Source: JBBDQZ01 sp040905705 (GTDB taxonomy: Bacteria > Bacteroidota > Rhodothermia > Balneolales > Natronogracilivirgulaceae). From it: DNA of 22,484 nt. Below, in pieces: positions 14,185 through 20,833 of this stretch (the stretch's first letter is position 1; the number at the start of each line of letters is the position of its first letter). Under the pieces are notes generated by a model. It had not been told where the DNA came from. It was given only the letters and a program-made list of their open reading frames with translations, and ran no database searches. The DNA lies in NCBI GenBank assembly GCA_040905705.1, contig JBBDQZ010000054.1:1-22484 (forward strand), read 5' to 3'. The translations under genes and the position numbers were made by a program.

Positions 14185-15294
14185 ATGATGAAAAATAATT
14201 CTGAAATATTTGCCAGACGTTTGCGGCAGGCCCGCAAGATGGAAGGATACTCACTACGTGAGTTGTCGGAGAAGCTTGAAAAACGGGTTTCCTATAACGC
14301 ACTGGACCGCTACGAAAAAGGTATCATGATGCCGTCCGGCGAGGTTCTTCAGGCTTTGTCCCGGGCCCTTGGACGTCCTTTGGATTTTTTCTTCAGGCCG
14401 ATGGATCTGGAGTTGGAAAAGATTGAATTCCGCAAACGGACCAGTCTGGGGAAACGGGCGGAAAATGCCATTAAGGAGCGAGCCCGTGATTTTTTCGAGC
14501 GTTATGCCGAAGTGGAAGAACTTCTGGATGATGCCCGGAGATTTGTCAACCCGCTGAAAGATGCCCGATCCCCGGAAAACCCTGCTGTCCAATCACAGGA
14601 GGAAGCTGAAAAGTACTCGGACCTATTGCGCAAGCATTGGGAACTCGGTACGGTACCTGTTCCCAATATCCACGAAATGCTCGAAGAACACGGAATCAAG
14701 GTTCATGAAGTCGAAACCGGGGACGATCGCTTTGATGGATTTAGTGCTCAAACGGATCTGGGCCCGGTGGTGGTCGTATGCAAAAAATTGGACAACAACT
14801 TGCTGCGCAAGCGAATGACCCTGGTGCACGAGCTGGCGCATATCGTTCTGGATATCCCGGACTCACTGTCCCGCAAGGAAAAGGAGGCTATTACTAGCCG
14901 GTTTGCCGGAGCATTTCTCCTGCCAATTGAATCATTTGAACGGGAATTTGGAAAGCACAGAAAAGCGGTCAGTCTCGGCGAACTCATTGAAATGAAACTC
15001 CAGTTCGGTGCTTCTATATGGGCGATCATGTACCGGGCACGGCAACTTGACTGGATTCCCGAATCTGTCTATCATCGGTTTTGCCGCGTGGCTTCCCAAT
15101 GGAGATCGGAAAAAAAAGAACCGGGGGATCAAGAGTATAAGGAGAAAGGGCTTTCCGGGGAGACGCATTCCCGGTTTCGTCAATTGGTATACCGGGCAGT
15201 AGCGGAAGGAGAGATTTCGGTATCAAAAGGAGCAGGCCTTCTGGAAGTATCGCTGACCGGGTTCCGTAAGGGATTTAAAGAACTATATGAATGA
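14185..15294 (+). CDS. XRE HTH plus ImmA/IrrE metallopeptidase (COG2856), TA-like regulator
   Basis: This 369-residue protein has two domains. Residues about 8-70 are an XRE helix-turn-helix (YSLRELSEKLEKRVSYNALDRYEKG). Residues about 150-290 are an ImmA/IrrE peptidase with the zinc motif HELAH at 215-219 and the downstream FAGAFLLP segment of the family. A C-terminal part (about 325-369) contains RFRQLVYRAVAEGEIS and probably contacts the partner. In ImmA/IrrE families the peptidase cleaves a repressor, and in TA-like pairs the HTH-peptidase fusion acts as antitoxin. A PIN gene follows after 6 bases. The ATG at 14185 (or the next codon) follows directly on the operator. A decayed relative of this gene and its partner is at 18050-18232. 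Confidence 0.9.
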   Translation: MMKNNSEIFARRLRQARKMEGYSLRELSEKLEKRVSYNALDRYEKGIMMPSGEVLQALSRALGRPLDFFFRPMDLELEKIEFRKRTSLGKRAENAIKERARDFFERYAEVEELLDDARRFVNPLKDARSPENPAVQSQEEAEKYSDLLRKHWELGTVPVPNIHEMLEEHGIKVHEVETGDDRFDGFSAQTDLGPVVVVCKKLDNNLLRKRMTLVHELAHIVLDIPDSLSRKEKEAITSRFAGAFLLPIESFEREFGKHRKAVSLGELIEMKLQFGASIWAIMYRARQLDWIPESVYHRFCRVASQWRSEKKEPGDQEYKEKGLSGETHSRFRQLVYRAVAEGEISVSKGAGLLEVSLTGFRKGFKELYE

Positions 15295-15300
15295 GAGACC

Positions 15301-15804
15301 GTGAAAGTTGTCGTCAAAGATGCGAATATTCTGATTGATTTTGCCAATGGCTCGTTATTCACCCACTGGTTCCGGTTAGGATATGAGACCTGGTCTACAG
15401 ACATGGTACTGTCACAAGTACAAGACGAAGAGCAATGGAAAAAAGTAGAACCTCATGTCCATTCCGGAGCATTGAACATACACAGTACAACAGAAGAATT
15501 TTATCAGGAAATTCTGGCAGAGCCTTCTCTTAACAGACTCGGACCAGAGGACACCTCCGCTTTGCTCCTTGCCCGTGAACTTGATGGGATGCTCCTGACC
15601 GGTGATCGACAATTGAGAAAACAAGGAGAAATTCAGGGAATTGAGGTTCATGGAGTGCTTTGGGTACTCGAGAAGTTTGTGCAGAAAAATATTTTGAGGT
15701 CAATTGAAGCGGCTGAAAAATTGGTAAAGATTATTGAGGAGGGAGCTTTGCTGCCGCACGATGAATGCGATAAGCTTTTAAAAAAATGGAACCAAAGTCG
15801 GTGA
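15301..15804 (+). CDS. PIN-like (DUF3368-type) nuclease, probable toxin
   Basis: This 167-residue protein begins at a GTG 6 bases after the HTH-ImmA gene. PIN-type acidic residues are present: KDANILIDFA near the N-terminus, DEEQW in the early middle, GPEDTSALLLA at about 80-90 and LLTGDRQLRKQ at about 98-108. DUF3368-like PIN proteins with COG2856 partners are an established TA-type arrangement, so this is the predicted ribonuclease toxin. The C-terminal 50 residues are helical and Lys/Glu-rich. The gene is intact, and a fragment of a closely similar gene survives at about 18112-18232. Confidence 0.85.
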   Translation: MKVVVKDANILIDFANGSLFTHWFRLGYETWSTDMVLSQVQDEEQWKKVEPHVHSGALNIHSTTEEFYQEILAEPSLNRLGPEDTSALLLARELDGMLLTGDRQLRKQGEIQGIEVHGVLWVLEKFVQKNILRSIEAAEKLVKIIEEGALLPHDECDKLLKKWNQSR

Positions 15805-15814
15805 TGATCAATGA

Positions 15815-16064
15815 CCCATTCCGGAAGGAGCGCCGTTTTTGTTCAAATTGCATAGCCCGAATAACTTCATCACCGGCGGCGGTTTTTTTGTGCTCCATTC
15901 CCTGTTGCCTCTCACACTGGCCTGGGATGCGTTTGGAGAGAAAAACAGCCGGCACTATTATGCCTGGCACGGACGCCCGCTTTCATAGTTGCCTGAGGTG
16001 CATCACGAACGACCGGCAGCGCCGTTTCTGGAATGGCTATCGGCAGAATGTGTATAGGGGGTGA
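15815..16064 (+). pseudogene. Remnant of an HNH endonuclease (COG3440 type), internally deleted
   Basis: From about 15824 one frame reads EGAPFLFKLHSPNNFITGGG and continues as FFVLHSLLPLTLAWDAFGEK. This matches from memory the N-terminal domain of COG3440 HNH restriction endonucleases. It then jumps to C-terminal-like YYAWHGRPLS and stops at TAG 15986-15988. Beyond the stop the same frame gives LPEVHHERPAAPFLEW, and a final RQNVYRG then TGA at 16062-16064 is in another frame. The HNH domain in between is missing. There is thus an internal deletion, a nonsense codon and a frameshift, so the gene is certainly dead. It starts 11 bases after the PIN gene on the same strand. Confidence 0.7.
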
Positions 16065-16103
16065 GACGTGCGTCACATTTCCAGTATCCTGAGGGAATCA
16101 CCT

Positions 16104-16373
16104 TTATGTTTTGTTGTATTTTGGTTTAGATCGTGAGATGATATTTTTCTCTTGTCTTTGGGCTTCCTGGATAGAAGAATGTTGTTGTATTTCTACCTTT
16201 GCACCGGGAATTTCCCCCAGGTGTTCGCTTATTCGATCCCTTACTCTTCCACGTTTTGCAGTTCCTGTGTAATTTGTTTTGCCACTTTCAGTTTTGATCT
16301 TATATGATGCCGGCTTGTTGTCAGGAAGATTTTTTATATCAGACCGGCTGTATTTGGCAGTTCGTTTACCCAT
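16104..16373 (-). CDS. Small GIY-YIG-like nuclease
   Basis: This 89-residue protein looks like a compact GIY-YIG domain. SYKIKT (24-26 Y-K-I) and NYTGTAKRGR (35-37 Y-T-G) stand for the two signature strands. Arg in RVRDRISEHL, Glu75 in QRQEKNII and Asn87 at the end (PKYNKT) are at the expected positions of the catalytic Arg, Glu and Asn. Small proteins of this kind occur singly in many Bacteroidota genomes and resemble the UvrC/UPF0213 group. The gene is divergent from mqsR, separated by 147 bases. The nuclease assignment rests on motif spacing only. Confidence 0.6.
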   Translation of the reverse strand: MGKRTAKYSRSDIKNLPDNKPASYKIKTESGKTNYTGTAKRGRVRDRISEHLGEIPGAKVEIQQHSSIQEAQRQEKNIISRSKPKYNKT

Positions 16374-16441
16374 AACATTTATTTATTTCGGTTTATACTG
16401 GATTTATTGCTAAAGTACCCTGTAAAAAAATAATATAATTC

Positions 16442-16453
16442 AACTATATAGTT
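16442..16453 (+). promoter_or_regulatory. 12-bp palindrome upstream of the MqsR-like operon
   Basis: AACTATATAGTT is a perfect 12-bp palindrome about 70 bases before the toxin start. A matching half site, CAACTATAAAAT, lies about 40 bases further on (16483-16494), and GTTTAAAC (16464-16471) is a second palindrome between them. In E. coli MqsA binds AACCT-N3-AGGTT palindromes upstream of mqsRA. This site has the same A-A-C...G-T-T form and position. Operator function is inferred. Confidence 0.4.
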
Positions 16454-16520
16454 TTGATAACTGGTTTAAACAGATTATATTGCAACTATAAAATGAATTA
16501 TTTGTAAATCAAGTTCCAAG

Positions 16521-16868
16521 GTGACAACAAGAGATGAGGTAAATCAATTCTTACGTACGTTCAAGGCCAAGTTGAAAGTCTATGATATAATTTTTACAGA
16601 TGATCGAGCCAAAAATACGCAGGCATTGCTGGATTTGGAGATTACTCCGGATGACCGGAAAAAAGTTCTTGAACAATTAGAGGTTACCGGGTATGTCGAA
16701 GGGCCTCTGGATGAAACCATGTATGGAGGTGGTGCCATGTGGGTATTCGGAAGCGTAATCAAAGGAAAAGAAATATATATAAAAATTACTCAGGGGATGG
16801 CAAACGGTCCGGTCATCTGCATTTCATTCCATTCCTCAGAGCATGATTTGAATTATCCATTCAGATAA
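16521..16868 (+). CDS. MqsR-family toxin
   Basis: This 115-residue protein matches the MqsR-family TA toxin. It is of RelE-like fold and cuts mRNA when active. Conserved features of the Bacteroidota branch are EGPLDETMYGGGAMWVFG (60-77), then KEIYIKITQ and a C-terminal ICISFHSSEHDLNYPF. The start is a GTG at 16521, which fits the family N-terminus better than any later ATG. No Shine-Dalgarno sequence is visible. The antitoxin gene follows after 14 bases. The toxin precedes the antitoxin, as in mqsRA. It looks intact. Confidence 0.78.
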   Translation: MTTRDEVNQFLRTFKAKLKVYDIIFTDDRAKNTQALLDLEITPDDRKKVLEQLEVTGYVEGPLDETMYGGGAMWVFGSVIKGKEIYIKITQGMANGPVICISFHSSEHDLNYPFR

Positions 16869-16882
16869 AATTATCAAACACT

Positions 16883-17920
16883 ATGAAAAGCCCGTTTACC
16901 GGTGGCAAGGCCGTTCTGGTCAGGGAACCTCGCTCACTACAATTCCGTGGAGAGTTGTTTGACATCGTCTATCACCTGTGGCGGTGTGAGGATACCGGCA
17001 AACCGTTTACCACCGATGAGCTGGACCGGCTCAATATCACACAGGTCCACAATCAATACAGGGAAAAACACCGGGTCCCGTTTCCCGAGGAAATCCGTGA
17101 GATTCGAAGCAAATACGGGGTATCGGCCACCAAAATGTCAGCCGTAATGGGGTTCGGAGTGAATACGTGGCGGAACTATGAGCAGGAGGAGATTCCGCAA
17201 ACCTCCAACGCCCGTCTGATCAGGCTGGCGGCCGATCCGGAAGAATTTACGAAACTGGTTAACTTAAGCAGTGATTTGTTCAGGGAGAAAGAGCGCGCGA
17301 AACTTGAAAAACAAATTAAAGCATTATGGGAACAGGAGGCCCATGATCCGTCAAAATCCCTGACAGTGTTATTGTCCGACAGATCGTTTTGGCCGAACAG
17401 ATTCAATGGCTATCGAGCTCTCAAGCCGGAAAAACTGTTTCATCTGATCTGCTATTTTGCAAGGGAACACCGGTTGTACAAAACAAGATTGAATAAGCTT
17501 TTATTTTACACCGATTTCCTGCATTACAAGTTGACCGGCTTCTCGATTACCGGTATTGTTTACAGGGCCATCGATCTCGGACCGGTGCCGGATCGCTTTG
17601 ATGTATTATATGAGTTCGGGGTCAACGAGAATTATTATCATATAGATTATGAACTTCAAACGTCCGGCAAGAATTCGGACCAGGACAATTTGGGGGAACG
17701 TTTTATCCCCAACGAGGATAAAGTGTTCGATATCGATCTTTTTAATGATTCTGAGCTGGGCGTCGTAAAAAGGATATCAGAACTATTTAAATTCAAAAAA
17801 ACAAAAGATATCATAGATATCAGCCACAGGGAAAAGTTGTGGCTGGAATTGCATGAAGGCAGGGCTTTGATTCAATATGATCGCGCTTTTGAATTGGAGC
17901 TGGATGTTGAGTTACATTGA
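16883..17920 (+). CDS. MqsA-like HTH plus Panacea (DUF4065) antitoxin
   Basis: This 345-residue antitoxin has three parts. The N-terminal 1-65 is an MqsA-type zinc-ribbon region, but the expected Cys pairs are gone: the start reads SPFTGGK and the second site RCEDTGK, leaving one Cys. Residues about 66-125 are an XRE-like HTH (PEEIREIRSKYGVSATKMSA, WRNYEQEEIP). Residues about 180-260 are the Panacea/DUF4065 domain, with LICYFA, LNKLLFYTDFLHYKLTG and GPVPDRFDVLYEF. Panacea domains neutralise many toxin types by direct contact. The HTH part probably represses the operon. The gene follows the MqsR-like toxin by 14 bases and is intact. Its stop overlaps a short frame at 17920. Confidence 0.85.
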   Translation: MKSPFTGGKAVLVREPRSLQFRGELFDIVYHLWRCEDTGKPFTTDELDRLNITQVHNQYREKHRVPFPEEIREIRSKYGVSATKMSAVMGFGVNTWRNYEQEEIPQTSNARLIRLAADPEEFTKLVNLSSDLFREKERAKLEKQIKALWEQEAHDPSKSLTVLLSDRSFWPNRFNGYRALKPEKLFHLICYFAREHRLYKTRLNKLLFYTDFLHYKLTGFSITGIVYRAIDLGPVPDRFDVLYEFGVNENYYHIDYELQTSGKNSDQDNLGERFIPNEDKVFDIDLFNDSELGVVKRISELFKFKKTKDIIDISHREKLWLELHEGRALIQYDRAFELELDVELH

Positions 17921-18180
17921 TGATGAACCGGGAATACCTGTATTATGTGATCAGGAGTGACATCACAGAATCTTTGCTTAACAGGGAAGAGCTACAGCGT
18001 GTCATGCTGTTCCATCCGGATAATCCGTTGAAGGATGTACGCACTTCGGCGAATCCAGTGGTCAAATTACCTGTTTCGTCAGCTTATGTACCGGACAGTT
18101 GCCGAAGGAGAAATTTTGGCAGAGCCTTCACTCTACAGACTCGGACCAGAAGATACCTCCGCACTTCTTCTAGCCCGTGA
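17920..18180 (+). CDS. Short frame coupled to the Panacea antitoxin, probably a gene relic
   Basis: An ATG overlaps the previous stop (TGATGATG) and opens 86 codons. The first ~45 residues (MNREYLYYVIRSDITESLLN and on to FHPDNPLKDV) look protein-like but I do not recognise them. After about 18060 the frame runs out of phase through the decayed ImmA-PIN copy and reads nonsense. Either it is a small third gene of the operon that has lost its end, or an unrelated relic. Confidence 0.25.
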   Translation: MMNREYLYYVIRSDITESLLNREELQRVMLFHPDNPLKDVRTSANPVVKLPVSSAYVPDSCRRRNFGRAFTLQTRTRRYLRTSSSP

Positions 18181-18232
18181 ACTTGGTGAAATACTTTTGA
18201 CAGGCGATCGTCAATTGCGAAAACAGGATGAA
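18050..18232 (+). pseudogene. Collapsed second HTH-ImmA/PIN pair
   Basis: One frame joins the C-terminus of an ImmA-type protein directly to the middle of a PIN protein. FRQLMYRTVAEGEI corresponds to FRQLVYRAVAEGEI of the intact gene (about 15175-15213). LAEPSLYRLGPEDTSALLLA and then LLTGDRQLRKQ correspond to the intact PIN gene (about 15511-15630). The join skips about 298 bp of the intact arrangement, including the end of immA and the start of the PIN gene. Both joined ends contain a GGA-rich short homology (G-G-A-G-A and A-G-G-A-A-A-T-T). The remaining bases differ from the intact copy at roughly one in five positions, so this is a diverged paralogue, not a recent duplicate. Confidence 0.85.
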
Positions 18233-18366
18233 ACGGAAACGCAAGTAACAGCAGGCCATTTGCTTTATCCCGCATTCAAAAATGCATCAAACCGCTGCTC
18301 CAGGCGAGCCGGATCGGGTCGTTGATCTTTTTTCACCGGTATGGCATGGAGTTTCTGGCCGGGTAT

Positions 18367-19539
18367 TTATTTGACAAACCGGGGCTGACTTGCACCGAGG
18401 CCGGACAGCAACTTCAGGACGGCTATCATCAGCAAAAAAAACAGGGGGATATTCCAGACCTGCGTCCAGTCATATAATGCGCCGAAAAGGGCGGGGCCCG
18501 AAGCCGCTATGATAAAACCGATCGACAAGACCATGCCCGAAAGTTCATTTGCCGTTTCCGTGTCGTTCGAACGAAGCACAAGAAACAACAGCGCCAGGCC
18601 GAAACAACCGCCCAGAGAAAAGCCGATCAGCCCGGCCCAAAATACCATCAGGGATGGATAAGGCAACATCAATCCGATTATGCTGACCGCTTCACAGATC
18701 ATTAGTATCCAAACGATGATGCGCTGGTTAGTCATTCCGGCGGCCAATGCGGGGATCAGCAGGGATCCGGCCACACCGGTCCCCTGGGAAAGCGAGAGCA
18801 TCCATCCGGCGGCATTCGGCGACAATCCACCATGTTGAAAGATTTCAGGAAGCCAGGCCAGTACTACATAGAAAGCAAATGACTGAAGCCCCATATAGAC
18901 CGCGATATTCCAGGCCATTTTTGACCGAATGATGACCTTAAATGAGTGTATAAAACGAATGTTTTGTTGTGGTATCGTCACATTTTTTAATTGCGGCAAC
19001 CATATCAGCAGGGCGGCCAGGGCCGGAATGGCCCACGCCCCAAGCGACCACCGCCATCCCCATCCCCAGTCATGCGCCAATGGAACGCTGACGCCGGATG
19101 CCAGAGCGGCTCCGAGTCCGAGCATGCTGGAGTAGATGCTGGTTAAAATACCGCTGTGATTCGGAAAATCACGTTTTACCAGGGTAGGCAACAACACATT
19201 TCCAAAAGCAATGGCGACTCCGACAAGCAACGTGCCCCCGAAAAGGGCCGGATTGCCGGGAATGACACGTAGCAGGACACCGCCTGCCAACAGGCCCAAA
19301 GCAAGCGCTATGGTTCTTTCAATTCCAAGCCGGCTTGAAACGAGCCTCGTCAATGCCGAGAGGATGCCAAAGGCCATCAGCGGAAGAGAGGTGAGCAGCC
19401 CCAGCATGGCATTGGAAAGCCCGGTCGCATCCCGGATGTCACTGATCAGCGGGCCGACGCCGGCCAGTGCGGGCCGAAGATTGAGCGCGATTAACACCAT
19501 TCCGATGATAAGAAGGATTTTTTTGGCCCTGTAATCCAT
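18367..19539 (-). CDS. MFS transporter, CynX/NimT type
   Basis: This 390-residue integral membrane protein has about 12 hydrophobic segments. The N-terminal signature LIALNLRPALAGVGPLISDI is that of the CynX/NimT (cyanate, 2-nitroimidazole) branch of the major facilitator superfamily, and an MFS loop motif (TRLVSSRLGIERT) follows helix 2. Length fits the family (about 390-400). I take the ATG at 19539 as start. A GTG one codon earlier is possible. The ATG overlaps the stop of the upstream FMN reductase by one base (TGATG), so the two form an operon. The transported compound is unknown. Export of a small toxic or oxidised compound would suit the reductase partner, but that is inference. Confidence 0.88.
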   Translation of the reverse strand: MDYRAKKILLIIGMVLIALNLRPALAGVGPLISDIRDATGLSNAMLGLLTSLPLMAFGILSALTRLVSSRLGIERTIALALGLLAGGVLLRVIPGNPALFGGTLLVGVAIAFGNVLLPTLVKRDFPNHSGILTSIYSSMLGLGAALASGVSVPLAHDWGWGWRWSLGAWAIPALAALLIWLPQLKNVTIPQQNIRFIHSFKVIIRSKMAWNIAVYMGLQSFAFYVVLAWLPEIFQHGGLSPNAAGWMLSLSQGTGVAGSLLIPALAAGMTNQRIIVWILMICEAVSIIGLMLPYPSLMVFWAGLIGFSLGGCFGLALLFLVLRSNDTETANELSGMVLSIGFIIAASGPALFGALYDWTQVWNIPLFFLLMIAVLKLLSGLGASQPRFVK

Positions 19540-20084
19540 CACTGAAATTTATCCACCCATTTAGCCAGTGCATCCAGATAGGCAAGCAACCGGTTTCGGG
19601 TGGAATCATCGGTCAGCTTAAGGTCCTCATCAAACTTTTCACGGGCACGAAACAACAGAAGTTCCGGATGGTCCATGCCGTGGGCGTTGATTGATTTCAG
19701 GGATTGTTGAAGCTGATCCTGGCTGCGGGCTGTGCCTGTTATCCCCGGGGAAGCTCCCACGATTCCCACAGGTTTACCGGCCAGGGGTGCATCTTTCGCC
19801 GGACGCGATGCCCAGTCGACAGCATTTTTGGTGACACCGGTCATGCCGTGATTGTATTCGGGTGAGGCAATCAGGATACCATCCGCACATCGAATCGAAT
19901 CCTTGAATGCGGTTACTTTTTCCGGATCTCCCTTCGCTTCCAGGTCGGCATTAAACAGCGGAATACCTTCGAGGTCAAAGATTTCGATTTCCAGGGCGTC
20001 AGGCGCCACTTCTTTGGCTGCCCGCAATAGCGCTTTATTGAATGATCGCTTTCGTAGACTGCCGGCGAATGCCAGTATTTGCAT
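19539..20084 (-). CDS. NADPH-dependent FMN reductase family protein
   Basis: This 181-residue flavodoxin-fold protein is predicted to reduce FMN, quinones or similar acceptors with NAD(P)H in the cytosol. The FMN phosphate loop GSLRKRSFNKALL is at 8-20 and the flavin-contacting PEYNHGMTG at 75-83. The DWASRP segment (90-95) is also typical of this family. Length is standard. It is the first gene of an operon with the CynX-type transporter, with overlapping stop and start codons. Its upstream region contains the 11-bp repeat array, 46 bases before the start codon, which may therefore influence it. Confidence 0.9.
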   Translation of the reverse strand: MQILAFAGSLRKRSFNKALLRAAKEVAPDALEIEIFDLEGIPLFNADLEAKGDPEKVTAFKDSIRCADGILIASPEYNHGMTGVTKNAVDWASRPAKDAPLAGKPVGIVGASPGITGTARSQDQLQQSLKSINAHGMDHPELLLFRAREKFDEDLKLTDDSTRNRLLAYLDALAKWVDKFQ

Positions 20085-20129
20085 AGGTTTAAATGATCAG
20101 GATTATCTATTCATACTTTCCTGTAAAAT

Positions 20130-20228
20130 AATCAATTTTCCTGGCGTTGTCGCAGTGTTTCCGTAATATTTCCGCGGCGTTTCCATGATGTTTTCGTGAC
20201 GTTTCCGTAGTATTTCCGTGGCGGTTCC
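20130..20228. repeat. Array of nine 11-bp tandem repeats
   Basis: Plus-strand consensus GTGGYGTTTCC. The units run without gaps: 20130-20140 (divergent), 20141-20151, 20152-20162, 20163-20173, 20174-20184, 20185-20195, 20196-20206, 20207-20217 and 20218-20228. The last six bases of each unit are the best conserved (G/A-T-T-T-C-C). At 11 bp, one DNA turn, every unit would face the same side of the helix. It lies between the MoCo-carrier-like gene and the FMN reductase gene, both on the minus strand, so it may be a binding array in the reductase promoter region. It is not CRISPR: no spacers. Confidence 0.75.
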
Positions 20229-20266
20229 AGAGCATACCGGATTCGTTGAACCGTCTGTTTATATGA

Positions 20267-20743
20267 TCAAAGTGGCCGGGTGATCCTGAGCAATTTTCCC
20301 AGAATTCGCCTCGTCTTTTCGTAAATATACGGATCCCTGGAGGCTCGGGGGCCGGCGACATTCAAGGTGTGCGGCCGGACCGACGCAAGCCACTCCGACG
20401 CCTTTCGGACAGCCCCTTCCTCCCCGGTCTCATCCAGATCCAGGTGCAGCCAGGGCCGGCCCATGGCTTCGGCCTGAACCCTGGTGTATAGCGAACCTCC
20501 GTCAAGTGGCCCATGCGAAATGATCAGTGTGGCATCCGAATCCCGGATATTCCATTCGGTTCGAAGACCGGTCTCCTCCTCCGGCGTCTCTTTCAGATGC
20601 TCATAGTGCTGCGGAATCGTACCATCTTCAGCCAAACGGCCCCGTGGAACCCACCCGCCATACGTAAAGCCCATTTCCATGGCCACATCCAGTGCCGCCC
20701 GGTCCGCCCCGGTTTGTGCTCCTGAAACCACTTTTTTAATCAT
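20267..20743 (-). CDS. Putative molybdenum cofactor carrier-like protein (YpsA/SLOG-related)
   Basis: This 158-residue Rossmann-like protein begins MIKKVVSGAQTGADRAALDV. The S-G-A-Q-T-G-A-D-R-A-A-L-D signature is that of the putative MoCo-carrier/cpYpsA group in the SLOG nucleotide-binding superfamily. Other family features are the WVPRGRLAEDG segment, DSDATLIIS and the C-terminal NVAGPRASRDPYIY. Length fits the family. It probably binds a nucleotide or cofactor in the cytosol, and related proteins have been linked to nucleotide-derived signalling. The gene stands between the FAD/Fe-S oxidoreductase and the FMN reductase on the same strand but with repeats and gaps on both sides. A 19-codon ORF lies just upstream. 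Confidence 0.82.
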   Translation of the reverse strand: MIKKVVSGAQTGADRAALDVAMEMGFTYGGWVPRGRLAEDGTIPQHYEHLKETPEEETGLRTEWNIRDSDATLIISHGPLDGGSLYTRVQAEAMGRPWLHLDLDETGEEGAVRKASEWLASVRPHTLNVAGPRASRDPYIYEKTRRILGKLLRITRPL

Positions 20744-20755
20744 ACCGATTTATCA

Positions 20756-20815
20756 TTAGATGTTCCTGATGAGCATCACGATCAACATGGGCAACACAAT
20801 CAACATATACAGCAT
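20756..20815 (-). CDS. Possible 19-residue hydrophobic membrane peptide
   Basis: A minus-strand ATG at 20815 opens MLYMLIVLPMLIVMLIRNI then TAA. The peptide is one continuous hydrophobic helix with a positive charge at its end, long enough for a single membrane span. It fills most of the 90-base gap between two same-strand genes, starting 18 bases after the oxidoreductase stop and ending 12 bases before the MoCo-carrier-like start. Alternating Met and Leu/Ile/Val codons could also be chance in T-rich DNA. Confidence 0.3.
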   Translation of the reverse strand: MLYMLIVLPMLIVMLIRNI

Positions 20816-20833
20816 GGATACGGGATCCAGCGG

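Noticed and set aside
18240..18366. Minus-strand extension of the transporter frame beyond its stop (KKDQRPDPARLEQRFDAFL)
   Set aside because: It looks protein-like but the transporter ends at a normal family length before it, and I cannot match the extension to any family.
20130..20228. CRISPR array
   Set aside because: Units are 11 bp and directly abut. There are no spacers and no cas genes.
20107..20361. 84-codon minus-strand frame across the 11-bp repeats
   Set aside because: The 11-residue periodic peptide is the automatic product of an 11-bp repeat, and the frame overlaps the end of the MoCo-carrier-like gene.
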